A stretch of 64,000 nucleotides of DNA from Tillandsia leiboldiana (GCA_029204045.2 CM055077.1:6144366-6208365), one strand, 5' to 3'; positions 10,999 to 23,113 are shown, numbered from the stretch's first letter. Made by a program: numbers and translations. The notes: generated from the sequence alone by a model not told the origin.

Positions 10999-12963
10999 CT
11001 AATTAGAACTTAAGACAAGGAAAGATTCACCTTTCCGAATCCAAAATCGCTGGATTTTGGGTTGTCTTGATTCGTTGTGGCCGGGGGTTGTCCGCTTTGA
11101 CTGTTGGTCCACCTTAGGTCTTTGCCTCGCAGTGATCCACTTGAATGATTGATGTTGTGGCTCGGACCTTTGGTGGGTTGAGTGAACTCCTTTGACTTGA
11201 TGTGTCTTTTGATTCCGTTGAGTTCGCTCCGTAGATGAAGTTGCCGAAGAATTTTTCTTTCTCTTTTTCGGGCAATCCTTCACCAAATGTCCTTCAAGTC
11301 CACAAAGGTGACACGTTATTCCTTTCAATTTGAATGTGGAACTTGAAGCATGCACAGTTTGATCCTTTTTAAATCCCAAACCAACCTTGCTTGTTTGACC
11401 TAATCCGGACATACAATCTAGTTTCTCGGAATCGGTTGAAAGCCTTTGTATGTCGGATTTAAGTTGATGAACTTGCTTGGTCAAAGCTTGATTGGTGACA
11501 TGAATATCCTCAAACTGTTTTTCTAGAAAACCAATCTTGTCCATATATGATTTAGCGTTTGTCTCCGATTGGTTTCGCTCTTCTTGGAGGATTTTATTGT
11601 TTTCCAATAAACGTTCTCGTTCCTCCTCGAGATCATGAAGTTTTATCTTTAAAGCATGATTCTCGTCTTGATCTTCAAGTCGTTGCTTTCTCAACTTCTT
11701 GATATGTTTGGCCATCTTCTTAGATTCCGCAAGAAGTTGTTGATATGCCTCAACGAGTTCTTCCTCGTCCGACTCCCCCTCACTTGATGACTCTCCGCCG
11801 GTTGTTGATGTTTCATACAAAATCAAAGGAGTAGAGTCAGTGACTAATGATGATAAACAATTATTAGAAGAGGGAAAATGAGAGGCATGAGAAGCAACGA
11901 TTTTTTCCTCTTTACTTGAGGTCGATTCATTAGAAGTAGAATCGTCCCAAGTTTTCGCTTGCAAAGCCTTCTTTTTATATGATTTCGGAGAAGGACAATT
12001 CGTTGAAAAATGGCCGTAGCCTTTGCATCGATAGCATTGGATTTCCCCTTCGAAATCATCTTTTTCTTTTTCTTTAGAAGGTTTTGCAAAGCTTTTGAGG
12101 TTAGAGGATTTAGAACCCGATGATCCTTTAGAAGGTTTCGTGGATGAAGATCCATCGGTTCGATTCTTCCAAAATTTCTGACGAAATTTCTTTACGATCC
12201 GCGCCAATTGTTCTTCAAAATCGGCAAAAGAGATTTCATCGTCGGAACTTGATTCGCTATCTTCTTCCTTTGTTGATTTGAATGCAATACCTGTAAGCTT
12301 AGAAGAAGACTTGGAAGAAACTTGATTAGTAGGAAAAGTCATTTCATAAGTTTGCAAAGCACCTACTAATTCCTCTACACTCATCTCATCCGGATGACTA
12401 ACGGTTTCAATGGCGGTAACCTTTGCCCTAAACCGTTCCGGAAGAGTCCGAAGTATCTTTCTTACAATTTTCGACTCCGGGATCTTTTCTCCTAAATTAG
12501 CACATGTATTTATTACATCTTGAAGTCTAGTGTAATAATCTGTAAACAATTCATACTCTTCCATATGAATAGAGTCAAATTGACTTGTAAGCATCTGGAG
12601 CTTTTGAATTTTTACAAGATTAGTACCCTCATGTGTAATTTTGAGAATATCCCAAATTTCCTTCGCGGTTTCACACGCGGAAATTCGTGTGAACTCAGTC
12701 GAGGAAAGAGAATTAAATAAAGCGTTCATACCTTTCCCATTGTAAGAAGATCTTTCAAATTCCTCTTTGGACCATCTAGAGCGAGGTTTTGGGGTAGTAG
12801 AATTTCCTACTTCCTCAACAGGATGCACCCAACCGTATTCCACGGATTGCCATACCCGCTCATCAATTGCGATGAGAAAAGCTCTCATCCGCACTTTCCA
12901 ATAAGCATAATTAGTCCCATCAAAAAGAGGAGGTCTATAAATATTACCACTTTCACCCATCAT
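10999..12963 (-). CDS. Gag protein of a non-autonomous copia-like element (654 aa)
   Basis: The frame is open to 13047, but the first codons lie in the LTR. The likely start is the double ATG at 12963/12960, just after the primer site, giving MMGESGNIYRPPLFDGTNY. The N-terminal third is a copia gag domain of the UBN2/DUF4219 kind (LFDGTNYAYWKVRM; later FDSIHMEEYELFTDYYTRLQ). A serine-rich acidic linker leads to a CCHC knuckle, CYRCKGYGHFSTNC (about 310-323). Next comes a long charged predicted coiled coil of about 110 residues. A second CCHC knuckle, CHLCGLEGHLVKDC (about 550), precedes a basic tail. Gag should form virus-like particles and bind RNA. The frame ends in a stop instead of continuing into protease. 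The open frame and young LTRs suggest the protein may still be made. Confidence 0.88.
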   Translation of the reverse strand: MMGESGNIYRPPLFDGTNYAYWKVRMRAFLIAIDERVWQSVEYGWVHPVEEVGNSTTPKPRSRWSKEEFERSSYNGKGMNALFNSLSSTEFTRISACETAKEIWDILKITHEGTNLVKIQKLQMLTSQFDSIHMEEYELFTDYYTRLQDVINTCANLGEKIPESKIVRKILRTLPERFRAKVTAIETVSHPDEMSVEELVGALQTYEMTFPTNQVSSKSSSKLTGIAFKSTKEEDSESSSDDEISFADFEEQLARIVKKFRQKFWKNRTDGSSSTKPSKGSSGSKSSNLKSFAKPSKEKEKDDFEGEIQCYRCKGYGHFSTNCPSPKSYKKKALQAKTWDDSTSNESTSSKEEKIVASHASHFPSSNNCLSSLVTDSTPLILYETSTTGGESSSEGESDEEELVEAYQQLLAESKKMAKHIKKLRKQRLEDQDENHALKIKLHDLEEERERLLENNKILQEERNQSETNAKSYMDKIGFLEKQFEDIHVTNQALTKQVHQLKSDIQRLSTDSEKLDCMSGLGQTSKVGLGFKKDQTVHASSSTFKLKGITCHLCGLEGHLVKDCPKKRKKNSSATSSTERTQRNQKTHQVKGVHSTHQRSEPQHQSFKWITARQRPKVDQQSKRTTPGHNESRQPKIQRFWIRKGESFLVLSSN

Positions 12964-12983
12964 GATAGATAAACCTAAAACCC

Positions 12984-12995
12984 GCTCTGATACCA
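12984..12995 (-). other. tRNA-Met primer binding site of the gag-only element
   Basis: On the minus strand TGGTATCAGAGC follows the LTR end CTCTACA after two bases. It is complementary to the 3' end of plant initiator tRNA-Met, the usual primer for copia and many gypsy elements. Confidence 0.92.
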
Positions 12996-12997
12996 AT

Positions 12998-14372
12998 TGT
13001 AGAGTTATTATGGATCCCAAAGGATCTAAATAGGTACTATCAAACAACTAGAGGGGGGGTGAATAGGTGTAATACTTAAAAACTCAATCTCAGTGCAAAA
13101 TAAAAACCAATGCGGAAAATAAAAACAGCACACCGAGATATACGTGGAAACTCCAATCCAGGAGAAAAACCACGGGACCAACACGCAATAACAATCCACT
13201 AAGAATAGAAGAATAACAAGGTGATTACCGACTCCACGGACTCAAACCCCTCCTTCAGCTTCTTCGGACCTTGCGCTGACCGGTTGGATATCCACGCAAT
13301 AACAATCCCTAAGAAAAGAAGAATAACAAGGTGATTACCGTCTCCACGGATTTAACCCCTCCTTCAATTTCTTGGACCTCGCGCTCCACCGTTTTGCCCG
13401 TCCACTGCTCACGTTCGAATCCACGAACGCACGCTTCGAATCCACGAAACGCCTTTAGCACACCGAATCCACGATGCCACGTCGAATCCACGACGCAAAC
13501 TCAGTCGATAAGAATATTGACTTCGATGGTGATCCTCTGCTTAGATTCTCATTGAGGAACCGTAGAAGAAATCTCTAAGCAAAGATTAGATCAATTCGAC
13601 AAAAGATATGTTCTTGAAAGAACCATCGAATTGACCTAAAAGAGGCTATGAAGAAGATCGATAAAAACCTAGCCTCTAGGGTTGCTCTCAAGTGTTTTAT
13701 AAATTGATCGGCCGTAGCTCCCACGTTTTTGAGAAACCCTAAGTGTCTATTTATAGTTTAGAAACCTTTGGAAAGAGATAAGAATCAAAAACTTACCTTA
13801 TCTGGAAATTTTCAGGACGGCGATCCGGATCGGATTTACTGCGATCCGGATCGTCGTAACGAGATTGACGATTCCAGAAAACCAAGGGTTCGGGATCCGG
13901 ATCGCATTGCCCGATCCGGATCGTTCATACAAATCAGAAAACTTAACATTTGGGATCCGGATCGGAAATTGCATGGATCCGGATCGAAGTCTTGTATGAA
14001 GCAACAACCTTCGGGATCCGGATCGTTGGCCTTGATCCGGATCCTGAACATGTCCGAACACCAGTTTTTGATTATTATGAAATTAAAAATTCTTCCAAGT
14101 GTTTCTATACTATAAGAAAGTATTTGGATCACCAAAATTATTTAGTTAACCATACCTGATCCTTTTGAATACTTTCTTCTTGAGATTGATGTAACTGATC
14201 CACAATTCTTCAACTTCAATCTTCAAGATTCAAGACACTGAGTGTCAACTTGAGCTCTTGTTGAATCTTCTCTAAGTCTTTGATTGCTGATTGACAATTT
14301 GATCCCTTTAAGACTCCGACTCAACTCACTGACTTGACTCACGAAATATGCCAATACCAAAATGCCGTAACA
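12998..14372 (-). repeat. 5' LTR of the gag-only element
   Basis: It has the same length as the LTR at 7977 and an almost identical sequence; the one difference seen is T at 13951 where the partner has C at 8930. It carries the same 111-bp tandem duplication and palindrome array. Transcription would run leftwards from here. Confidence 0.92.
13822..14043 (-). repeat. Eight-copy array of the palindrome GATCCGGATC (5' LTR)
   Basis: This is the counterpart of the array at 8801-9022, displaced by exactly 5,021 bp, with the same eight exact 10-mers. Being in the 5' LTR it lies in the promoter/leader part of the active transcription unit. Confidence 0.9.
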
Positions 14373-17300
14373 ACCCCCTCAGTCGTCTTCTAACCTCAAG
14401 AGGATCCTCCAGGTGAAGCCCCGAGGTCTATGGACCTCCGGTTGCCAGCGGGTGGAAGAAGCATCGTCGGAACCCTGTTATTGGCCAGATCTGTGTCCGA
14501 GCCACATCCGACCGCTCGGGCTCAAATCAGACTCGAAGAGTAACTTCTGTAGGTCACCAGGAAGATCCCCAAGAAGCTTCGTGCCAATCGATTCAGTGGT
14601 TGCACAGGAAACCGAAGCCCTAGCTTTAGGTGTTTTGCACTTGGCCGAGCAGCGCCGCCCGCCGCCGCCGCTGCTCCCCAACGCCGGCCAACCCCCTGGT
14701 AAGTCCCCTCTTGGCCAGAGTATTCTCCCTGACCCCTTACATGCGGCCATAGATGGCTGGAAGGAACTTCACCATTGTTGCTCTTGGGTAGAGCTCTAGG
14801 TTGCTTTTTCTGGCCAACTACCGTGCCGGAGTGCCGAAGCTTGGTTGGGTGGTGCTCCGGCCACCTGGGAACTCTCTGCAAATCGTGCTTGCCTTGGAGT
14901 GAAGTTTGATCTCGATTTGGATCAAGCTCGGCCAAAAAGAGCTCTTGGAAGGTTAAGCTTGAACCATCTTGCTCCGGCGACGATTCCGGCAATCCCGCGA
15001 CACTCCGAAGGTGAGCCTCTGAATCTCCTCGATCTTATAAGCATGATGCTCACTCTAATTTTCAAGTTGGAAGGGTAGTTGTGTGGAATTCATAATGTAG
15101 CCAATGTTGCATACTTACAGGTTGAGCCTAGCTATTCTTGGACTTCGTGCCTCCTCCAAATAGCGAGCATGGGTTTTGTTATGTCGAGGCCCATCTATTG
15201 GTGCCCTCAGTTCAACCTGAAACTCCTCGGATATTGTAAATAAGTCAAAACATGTGAAAATTGAAAGAAGTTATATAATTTCTTGTAAATCCAGGGGTCT
15301 TTTTGCAAATGTGACCACACAGGCTGCTTCGGGCAGTGTGTACATGATCTCTAAACTTTTCATTAGAGATTCGTTGGTCTTCGTTGAGTGGATATTGATT
15401 CTCGAACCGTAAATTGGCAAAATGGCCAGTTTATTGGCGTTTTTGTGCAAATCGCGTATTTCGAGGATATTAGACGATTGGTAGTCACTGCCAGGTCTCC
15501 TTGGCTTTTTCCGGCGCTGTCCTGGCTGGTCCAGTCGCGTCGGTGACTTTCGGAGCCAAAACCGACTTTTTCGGAAGTGACGTTGGTATTTATGGCCCAG
15601 ATCGAGCACGAATATTCGTAAAATGGTATTTGGCTGCCCGGACATTTTAAATGAATCATTCCGGGGTAGCGTGCGAAGTTTCATCACATTTGGAAACTGG
15701 TAGATACTTTCGGGCCATAGTGGTCGTTTGACGGGTTTCCCAAAATTCCAGTAAATCCCGGGACTTGAGGAAAGTCCACTATATAGTTGTTCTAGATATG
15801 TAGTGTCGACGGGATGGGTATGAGTGAGTCTATTACTGATCAGAGTTTGTTGTCCAGGCCCCAGCAATCAGGAGCCAGCACACGAGTAGTCCAGCAGGCT
15901 TCAGGATCGCCTACACTGAGGTGGGTTTATCTTCGGTCCGGGCTTTATCATCTCGGCTCTCTGGGGTACCATATTTGGTCGGATCCCTGTGTTTCATGCT
16001 AGCCCTGATCCTATTTTGAGCTTTACTTCTATTGATTGCTTATTACCCGCTTATACTTGTATATATATCATGCCTGATTGGTTATTAGTTAGATATCAAT
16101 ACAGTAGCGTATACTTGGACATATATCATGCCTGTTTGGTCATTACTTATATTTACTTTTACTCAGATATACTCGTTCCTTGTATTCCATATTGCATGAG
16201 ATGATCTATGATTAATATACAGATATTTGCATCCCTGTTGGGATTCCCGGCTTGTTGCCGATTACCCGGTCTGTGGACCGTGAGATTGAGCATCAGCATT
16301 TTGATCGCCACGCACCGCTGTACTTCACGTACGCTGTGGGACTGATCCCCCACCTTGCATTCTTTGCCGGTAAAGTGGTCGACTGGATGACCCGTGAGCC
16401 CCCGTCAGCACATGGGAGTGCATGCGGGGTTATGTCAGCCGTCAGGTGCCATCAGTGGCTTTAGCCTGAGGTCCTCATGACCAAAAGTGGCATTGATTGG
16501 GTACTTGGTTTCTATTATTGATGCATAGTTCATCTATCTTATATCAGCATGCTTTAGCTCTTGTATTTTTGTACCCTTGTTTGCTCAGTACTGTGACTTT
16601 GATTACTACTAGTCATTTCTGTTGTATATCAACTTTTACCTAGTGATCTTTTACTATCCATTGATAATAGTATGCTAGTAGGTACGATTTGCAATTTCTC
16701 GGCTCGTCGTGCCCACTGGGATACATTTATGTTGTATCTCACACCCTTTGGGTGACCACCATTTCAAGTCGATCGGGTGGTGGGATGTCGAGACATTGAT
16801 GTGAGCATATCCGATAGAGTCGTCCCCTGTTGCCAGCTTCGACTGGTTAAGCTTTTATTTTACAGATAGACTGATTATGATTATGATTTAGTTATGTTGG
16901 ACTCGTGATTATTTTGGTAGTTGTGATTATAGTATTGTGGATTTGGTATTCGTGGATTATTGTGATGAATAGTTAAATTAGTTATATTTTAGTTTATTGT
17001 CGTTTAGTACTCTGATTGTGTATTCGTACTTGCCTAGCCGTGCATGTATAGGAAAAATTCTGTCCGAGTGGACAGAGAATTCCCTATGCATGTGACGATC
17101 TGTTCATGCCCTAGTTTTCATGTTTAAACTCTAATTTATAAAAAAAAAAAAAGAAAAAAAAAAAAAAAAAAAAAAAAGGACTTCTTTTCGAAACTCGGGG
17201 GGTGACAGAAATGCTAAAAGTAAAAAGAGCTAAAATAAATCTACAGTTACTATGCCTCTAACTATCATGCTCGAAGAAATAACAAAGTGAAATAATAATA

Positions 17301-17889
17301 TGCAACCACTCGTTCTCGAGGTGCTCAAATCAACCTAATCTCATTGACTACCACATCGGGTCCAATCAAGCCTGTGCCCACCTACTACTATACTTCCACA
17401 AGACGACGGGAATTACGTAGGGCATCCAACCAAACTACATCGACATCACGCAAAACAACATGACCAGCTTCGGAGCGGCGCTCGAGGGGTGTGACCTCAC
17501 CGAGGAAAACGGCACATATCTGTCGAGCTCAAAAAGAGGCTCCTGCAGGCTATAGTCCAATCTACAATCAATCAGATCGACAAACTCACTATGCTCAAAA
17601 ACCTCACGACCATCCTTCTTCATAAATAAGCGAAAAACTCTCAACAATCCCGAACCACAATATCCACAAAATCTCACGACACTAGAATCTCAGTCAGGAA
17701 AAGCCATGAAATTCTACTCGGCCCCCAGGCACAAGTGCAAAAGTAAACCATACTACTCAGATCACTCAAACCCTCCACTCGGGCGAGAAGAAAAATGCAG
17801 AAGCAAATAACAGTAAAGAAGAAAAATGCAGAAGCAAATACCAGTAAAAACAATACAATAATTTTTCCAAGGGTCCAGATAAAGGTGTA

Positions 17890-18362
17890 TATAACTACCC
17901 GGCCCACTAGCAATAATAACTTGTTGGGCCCAAACCACAGCCCAAAATGCTTAAGCCCAGTTATTATTACTAGTGTCCAAGTCTCATATAAACCCAATCA
18001 CAATTCCATCCACATCCGATGTGGGACTATTGGGGGCGTCACAGACTCCCCCCGTTTAGGCCTGACGTCCTCGTCAGCCCAAACACACACACAGCAGCCC
18101 AAGATCACCAGGCGATGTGAGATTCATCTCGCTAGTCCTGTCATCTAGACCCAGACTCAGTCGAGACTCGCCGCACACTTCCGGCTGGTTATTGGCTCTG
18201 ATACCAAATGTAAGGACCCGGCCCACTAGCAATAATAACTCGTTGGGCCCAAACCACAGCCCAAAATGCTTAAGCCCAGTTATTATTACTAGTGTCCAAG
18301 TCTCATATAAACCCAATCACAATTTCATCCACATCCGATGTGGGACTATTGGGGGCGTCACA
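17890..18362 (-). mobile_element. TRIM (miniature LTR retrotransposon), copy 1
   Basis: Two 154-bp terminal repeats (17890-18043 and 18209-18362) flank a 165-bp interior, with a perfect 5-bp target duplication gtgta (17885-17889 and 18363-18367). On the minus strand the right LTR ends in TCCTTACA, followed by TTTGGTATCAGAGCC (tRNA-Met primer site). At the other end of the interior AAACGGGGGGAGTC precedes the LTR start TGTGACGCCCCC. There is no coding capacity. It lacks the 5S rRNA-like block that defines Cassandra, so it is another TRIM family. Confidence 0.9.
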
Positions 18363-18872
18363 GTGTAACAGTTGATAATAAATATTTTCTAGTGTCCGCT
18401 AACCTCAAGAATATGTCAAAAATATATGGGGTTCTAAATCATATTTCCATAATTTTCCAGACAACTATCATATTATACCATATATATAAACAACTAAATC
18501 TAGCATGATGGATATCTAAACAATAGACATAATAAAAAACTCATAGATTTTGGAAGAAATCTAACCCACCTGGATCGCTATCCAAACTCTGCAAGAAGGC
18601 GAAGTGGTGCAGTACAACCTACTGTCAAGGTATTACCGGAAAGAGACCTCGGCACGCACACAAGCAACCACTCATGCCTTCTGCCAGGACAGCCACAAAA
18701 AACTCAAAAATCCTCTAAGGATTCTCCAGGACAGTCTCCAAACTCTCAGCCCAAGTACACATCAACACAAGGCTCCAAACACAGCACGTTCAGCTCAAAT
18801 CTCATCCAGCACAAGAACAACAAGTATCAAAGCCTCCTCTCTGTTCACAGAGTTTCCATCACAAGAACCATG

Positions 18873-21715
18873 TGTGGTGACCCAAAATTTTTCCCGCGAT
18901 TTGACTTTGTGGTCGGTGGCAAGAAACACCTATTTTTGGTGTGTCGAGTGCGTTGTGCGTCAAATGGATGCCAAAAACGGACTCAGCGCGTGAAAACAAT
19001 CAAAATTGGCTATTTTCGGGCGAAATGGGCTAACGGGCTCATTTCGGTCGCAGGCCGGCTCACAGCCCACCCGCGTGCACCAGGTGCAGCGAACCCGGAC
19101 GGATGCCACATGGCCGCGCCTCATTAGGGGCGACGACCGAGGCGACAGGGCCTGCGTGCGGGGTGTAGGCACGCATGGGCGGCGCCACGTGGCAACCCTG
19201 CGTTGGGCGCGCCGCCCGAGGGCGCCCTTGCGTATTGACGCGGGGCGGCCCGAGCGTTGGCGTGCGTGGGCACCGCCACGTGGCGGGGGCCCGTTCGTCG
19301 CGCGCCGTGTCGTGCGGCGCGCGACACGAGCGCGTTGACGCAGGGGCGCCAGCTGGCGGCCCTCGGTTGGTCCGTGCACTATAGCAATCCCATTTTTGGG
19401 CTATTTAAGGGCTGAAACACCTTCTTTTCCCCCCCTTTTTCTCTTTTGCTCCGTCCTAAAATTGTGGGAGCGCGAGGGAAAAATCGTGGGGGAGTTTTGG
19501 AGTGCTGGAAGCGCATCGATTGTGCCGTGGGGCGCGTGTGAGGTGTTCCAAGGAGCTGGGCGGACGTGCGGGCGCCAGTTTGACGGCGCACCGGTGTTAA
19601 GGTAGGTTTCGCCTTGTGTTTTGCTGTGTTTTTTGGCACAATTCTTAGTTTTTACTTTCGGAGTTTTTGTCTTTGAACTCTGTGCCCTGGTCTTTGTCAG
19701 AGACCATTGTTGGAGGTGTCGTTTGCCGCGCAGAATTACCGCCGGACTTTTCGGGGTGTACCGTTCGCGCGTGGCGGGCGCCGTTGCGCTTTCTATTTCG
19801 AAAGTGAGCGTGTTGCTGCAGGAGCCTAATTGCAAGTGTCTACAAGCAATTGGTTGCAAAACAAGGTGGGTTGGATTTTCCTCCAAGTCTGCGGATTTCG
19901 TTCTAATTCTAGCATTATAGATCTCAGCATGCTAGAATAGGTGCTACTATTGATGTTATAGAGTTATTGGACTTTGACTAGCACCCTAACATATGATTTC
20001 ATGTATTAAACCAGACTGCTAGAAAACTCACACTTGGGCTAGATTCTTCTATGTTCTAGTTTCCACCTCTTACATTCCTTTTTCTGGACATAGAGCTTTT
20101 CCTCGCCCGGATCGTGGGCCGAGTGGTTGGGATAGTGTGGGATGCATATTGCACTCGTGCCAGGGGGCAGAGTGGAGTCTGGTAGCTGTGGCTAGTGTTG
20201 TGCCAGTGTTGGAAGCCGTTGGGTAAACGGTGGTCCCGGATTGTCGTGTATTCTCCTACCAGTGTCATTAGCACTGTGTTTGTAGTAGTGTTGAGTTGAT
20301 GATAGTAGGACCTTAAACCCGGACTGTTTTTGGATACACATAATTTCTGTAAACAAATATTTTTCTTCTGAATTTCAAAGGGTTGTCGGAGCCTCTTCTT
20401 ATTTGATAGGATGAGGACATTAACCCTTCGGGGTTTGGAAAATAAAACTTATTTTAATTGATTTTCTTAAAGAACTAAAATTTATTAAATTGGGCTTCTC
20501 AAATCAAAATGATTTTCGAAAATAATTGTCATGTTTTCTTACAAACTTCCTCACCCGAGAGGGTTTGAGTGACCTTGGTTTTAGGGGTCGTTTTCATATT
20601 TTGGGATGAAAGTTACGTGGGTTGTGCCTAGAACCTGTTCTTGTATGATAGGGTTGTAGGCGCTAGTCTCCCGGAACTTTCGGACCTTCCTTCGTGGTTG
20701 GCGGTTGAGTGCCTCCGGCCAGTGGACTTAGTGTGGTCAGTCAAGTGGTATGTTATGGGGGTTGTTTGGGGGACGGTGGTCCCGAGCCGTTGAGTGATTC
20801 CGGCTGATGTGGTTAGTGTTGAGTTATTGTTGTCGATCTGATTGATCGTGGATTTAGACTATAGCCTGCATGAGCCATATTGAGTTCGACAGAGATGCGC
20901 GGATACTTTCCTCGGTGGGGTCGCGCCCCTCGAGTGCCGCTCCGGAGCTAGGCCTGTTACTTATCTTTCGCAGCTTGTCGACGCAGTCCGAGTGGGACCG
21001 CCTACGTAATTTCCGTCCCTGTGGGGATGTGTGGTAGTAGGTAGGCGCAGGTTTGACTGGACCCTATGTGGCAGTCAGTGTGATTGGGTTGATCGAGTAT
21101 CTTGAGTTAGAGTCGATGCATCATTTTCATCTGTATCACCTATTGAGCATTGTAGATAGAGGCATGATCGTTGTAGATATTTTTCCAGCTTATATTTACA
21201 CCATTACAGTTTTTCTGTTATCTTATGCCTCTAGTAGACTTAGTGAGCAAACCGTTGGGCTTGGAGACGATACCCACTGAGAACTACGTGACAGTGTAGT
21301 TCTCACACCCGCTGTTGGCGACAGATTTTCCAGAGGCATCTACCCCTGTTCCTACTCCGGTTGCTGCACCTGCTGATCGAGGTAAGGGAGTCGCGAGATA
21401 GTTCCCTACCCGTCCTTGGAGTATAGTGGTACCCTCTTTTTGGAGCTTTGTAGTACAGTCTGCTGGATTATTGTATCTAGTCACTTTTGAGAGTTTTATT
21501 TTGAGAGACTTATGTATTGTGAGAATCAGACTTGTACCATTTTGGAGTTGTTTTCTTTTTTTATATTCTGTAGTTTATTTTATAGCTATGATATTTGTAT
21601 AATTATAGTATTATCTTTTGCAGGTTAGACGCTTCGTCTATGCAGGGAATATTCCCGTATGGGCAGCGGATCTGTTAGCGAGCCCGGGTCGCAGTTTCGA
21701 CTCCGGGGCGTGACA
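18873..21715 (+). mobile_element. Solo family-A LTR (forward) with TSD ccatg
   Basis: This 2,843-bp LTR begins TGTGGTGACCC and ends GGGGCGTGACA. It is flanked by a perfect 5-bp duplication ccatg (18868-18872 and 21716-21720). It has G-boxes at 19186 and 19277, a TATA-like ctatttaag near 19400 and the conserved family end. No internal region remains, so it arose by LTR-LTR recombination. Its start differs from the 3346 LTR (TGTGGTG versus TGTAGTG), which marks a subfamily shared with the copy at 62239. Confidence 0.92.
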
Positions 21716-22589
21716 CCATGCATCTAACCAACAAGAAAAGTAGAATACATCAATAAAAATCCATCTCTCATCCCTCAGCCAAAAAGAACAGAACTCAAGG
21801 AAGATCCAAGAACTCATAAAACTTGGAAAAATCCGATACATACCTCACAACGGAGAAGAGCCAACGTCAAAAATTTCTCTTCAAGGAAACTCTCCTCCGC
21901 GCTCTCGACTAACTCTCAAGCTCCGGCGCGAAGAAAACCACAGGTTACCTGAGTTCCCTGTTGCTACAACTACTAGTGCTGCTCTCCGCTCCTTCTCTCG
22001 CTCTCTGCTCCACCGCCTGAAGAAAAGAAATGAGGAAGAAGTGGAGAAAACGTATACGGAAGTGGCCTGGACACTCTCTAGATGTTGGAAATATACACGT
22101 GTATCAAATAGCTTATTCAGTTCATCCTTTGAGTACATTAAGCTGCGAAACAATCCAAAACGCAAACCTGTCCACACGAAAAAATCTAAGTTTCAGGCAT
22201 CCTCAACCTCGGCCCGGGCGTTCTAAACATCGTAGCTACAGTAATAAGCTCTTGGGCTGCCCGCTCCGCTACAGCACTGCGCCCGAATCCTCGGAACAGT
22301 ATACTAACCTCACGTTGCTCCGCCGGCGTCCGCTCACTGCGCCCGGTGCTATAGTGCAACACTCGAAATCCACTACCTCTACAAACAGCACAGTCATGCA
22401 CAAATCTTGAGAAAATTCCAGCCACACAACTTTCGGACTGCTACAGTAACTTTCGAGCGTCCGTAAATAAGATCCGCGAATATGCAACAGTTTCGGACAT
22501 CTAAAAAAGCTCTAGGGCGCCCGAAACTTCTAGAATTCCAATTCCTTGCCATTTGCGACCCATCGTTCATTTTCGTGTCTTTTACGTAC

Positions 22590-23113
22590 TAAACGACACT
22601 CACTTGATCCGAACATCTCCAGATGTATCGGTCAGCTCAAGGAAACACATCCGAACAGCTACAAAGCTCTGGTACTCTACATGAATGATTCGGCAGAGAT
22701 CAACATGGTCTACGCTCTGCCGATATCGTTTAAAGTGGAGATGTCCGAAGAATAGGCAGGGGGCAGCCTTCGAATGACGATGGTCTGCCCTTGCCGCAGC
22801 TCCAGTTAGTGGAGCGAAAGGTAATGGCTGAAGTGATAACCTTTGAAAAGCCTTCAACCTTCCAGATTTGATTCGTGAGTCTTTTGTATATAAAGGCCTT
22901 GATCGAAGGGCGGCCGGTAGGCCCCGTGATGATGGACGGAAGGGCAATGGTCAATGCAATGCCCATCTCATTTTTCAAGAAGCTCAACAAGAGTGAAGAA
23001 GAGCTAAAACTGACAGACACAACGATAACCGGCTTCACAGAAGCGGTCAACCAGCAAAAGGGTTCTTGACAACCGAGCTCACGGTCGGGTCGAAGACCCT
23101 TAAAATGGCCTTC
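22590..23113 (+). pseudogene. Gypsy protease-region fragment (forward)
   Basis: Broken frames encode gypsy-like polyprotein: NMVYALPISFKVEM at about 22709, then LYIKALIEGRPVGPVMMDG followed by RAMVNAMPISFFKKL at about 22880-22985, then a frameshift and TTELTVGSKT near 23065. The order (IEGRP, D-G-x-A-x-VN, MPxSxFKKL) is that of aspartic proteases in gypsy elements whose active site reads DGGA. Here DGRA replaces it, so the enzyme would be inactive. At the right it is joined head-on to an opposite-strand gypsy fragment. Confidence 0.55.

Larger units (their letters stand above)
7977..14372 (-). mobile_element. Complete gag-only (TR-GAG type) copia-like LTR retrotransposon
   Basis: Two 1,375-bp LTRs (7977-9351 and 12998-14372) bound a 3,646-bp interior. 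The 5-bp target duplication acccc is perfect at 7972-7976 and 14373-14377. On the minus strand the order is 5' LTR, tRNA-Met primer site TGGTATCAGAGC, gag, about 1.6 kb without coding sequence, polypurine tract, 3' LTR. No protease, integrase, reverse transcriptase or RNase H is present, so mobilisation would need enzymes from another element. By eye the LTRs differ at one base (8930 C, 13951 T), which indicates very recent insertion. Only the gag architecture points to the copia superfamily, possibly the SIRE/Maximus lineage. Confidence 0.9.
6831..17207 (+). mobile_element. Forward family-B LTR, split by the gag-only element at 7977
   Basis: The LTR begins TGTAACATTTGAG at 6831 and ends GGGGGGTGACA at 17207. 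Removing the insertion leaves about 3.98 kb, close to the 4.14-kb copy at 57470-61607. A long A-rich tract (17140-17177) precedes its end. The flanking 5-mers are gagaa on the left and gaaat on the right, so there is no target duplication, and the two flanks belong to different repeats. This suggests recombination between distant copies rather than simple solo-LTR formation. Confidence 0.75.
17208..22570 (-). mobile_element. Truncated reverse family-A LTR carrying a TRIM and a solo LTR
   Basis: Segments 17208-17884, 18368-18867 and 21721 to about 22570 together resemble the reverse family-A LTR 28021-31592. For example, the region around 17450-17590 matches 28810-28930 (cagcttcggag ... tctgtcgagctc ... 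gcaggctatagtcc). Both ends are missing: the left is replaced by the forward family-B LTR, and the right breaks off near 22570 after a gggcgcccgaaac block. It is the oldest layer here because a TRIM and a solo LTR both sit inside it. The right boundary is approximate. Confidence 0.65.

Noticed and set aside
17890..18362. Cassandra TRIM
   Set aside because: No 5S rRNA-like promoter block is present in the 154-bp repeats.
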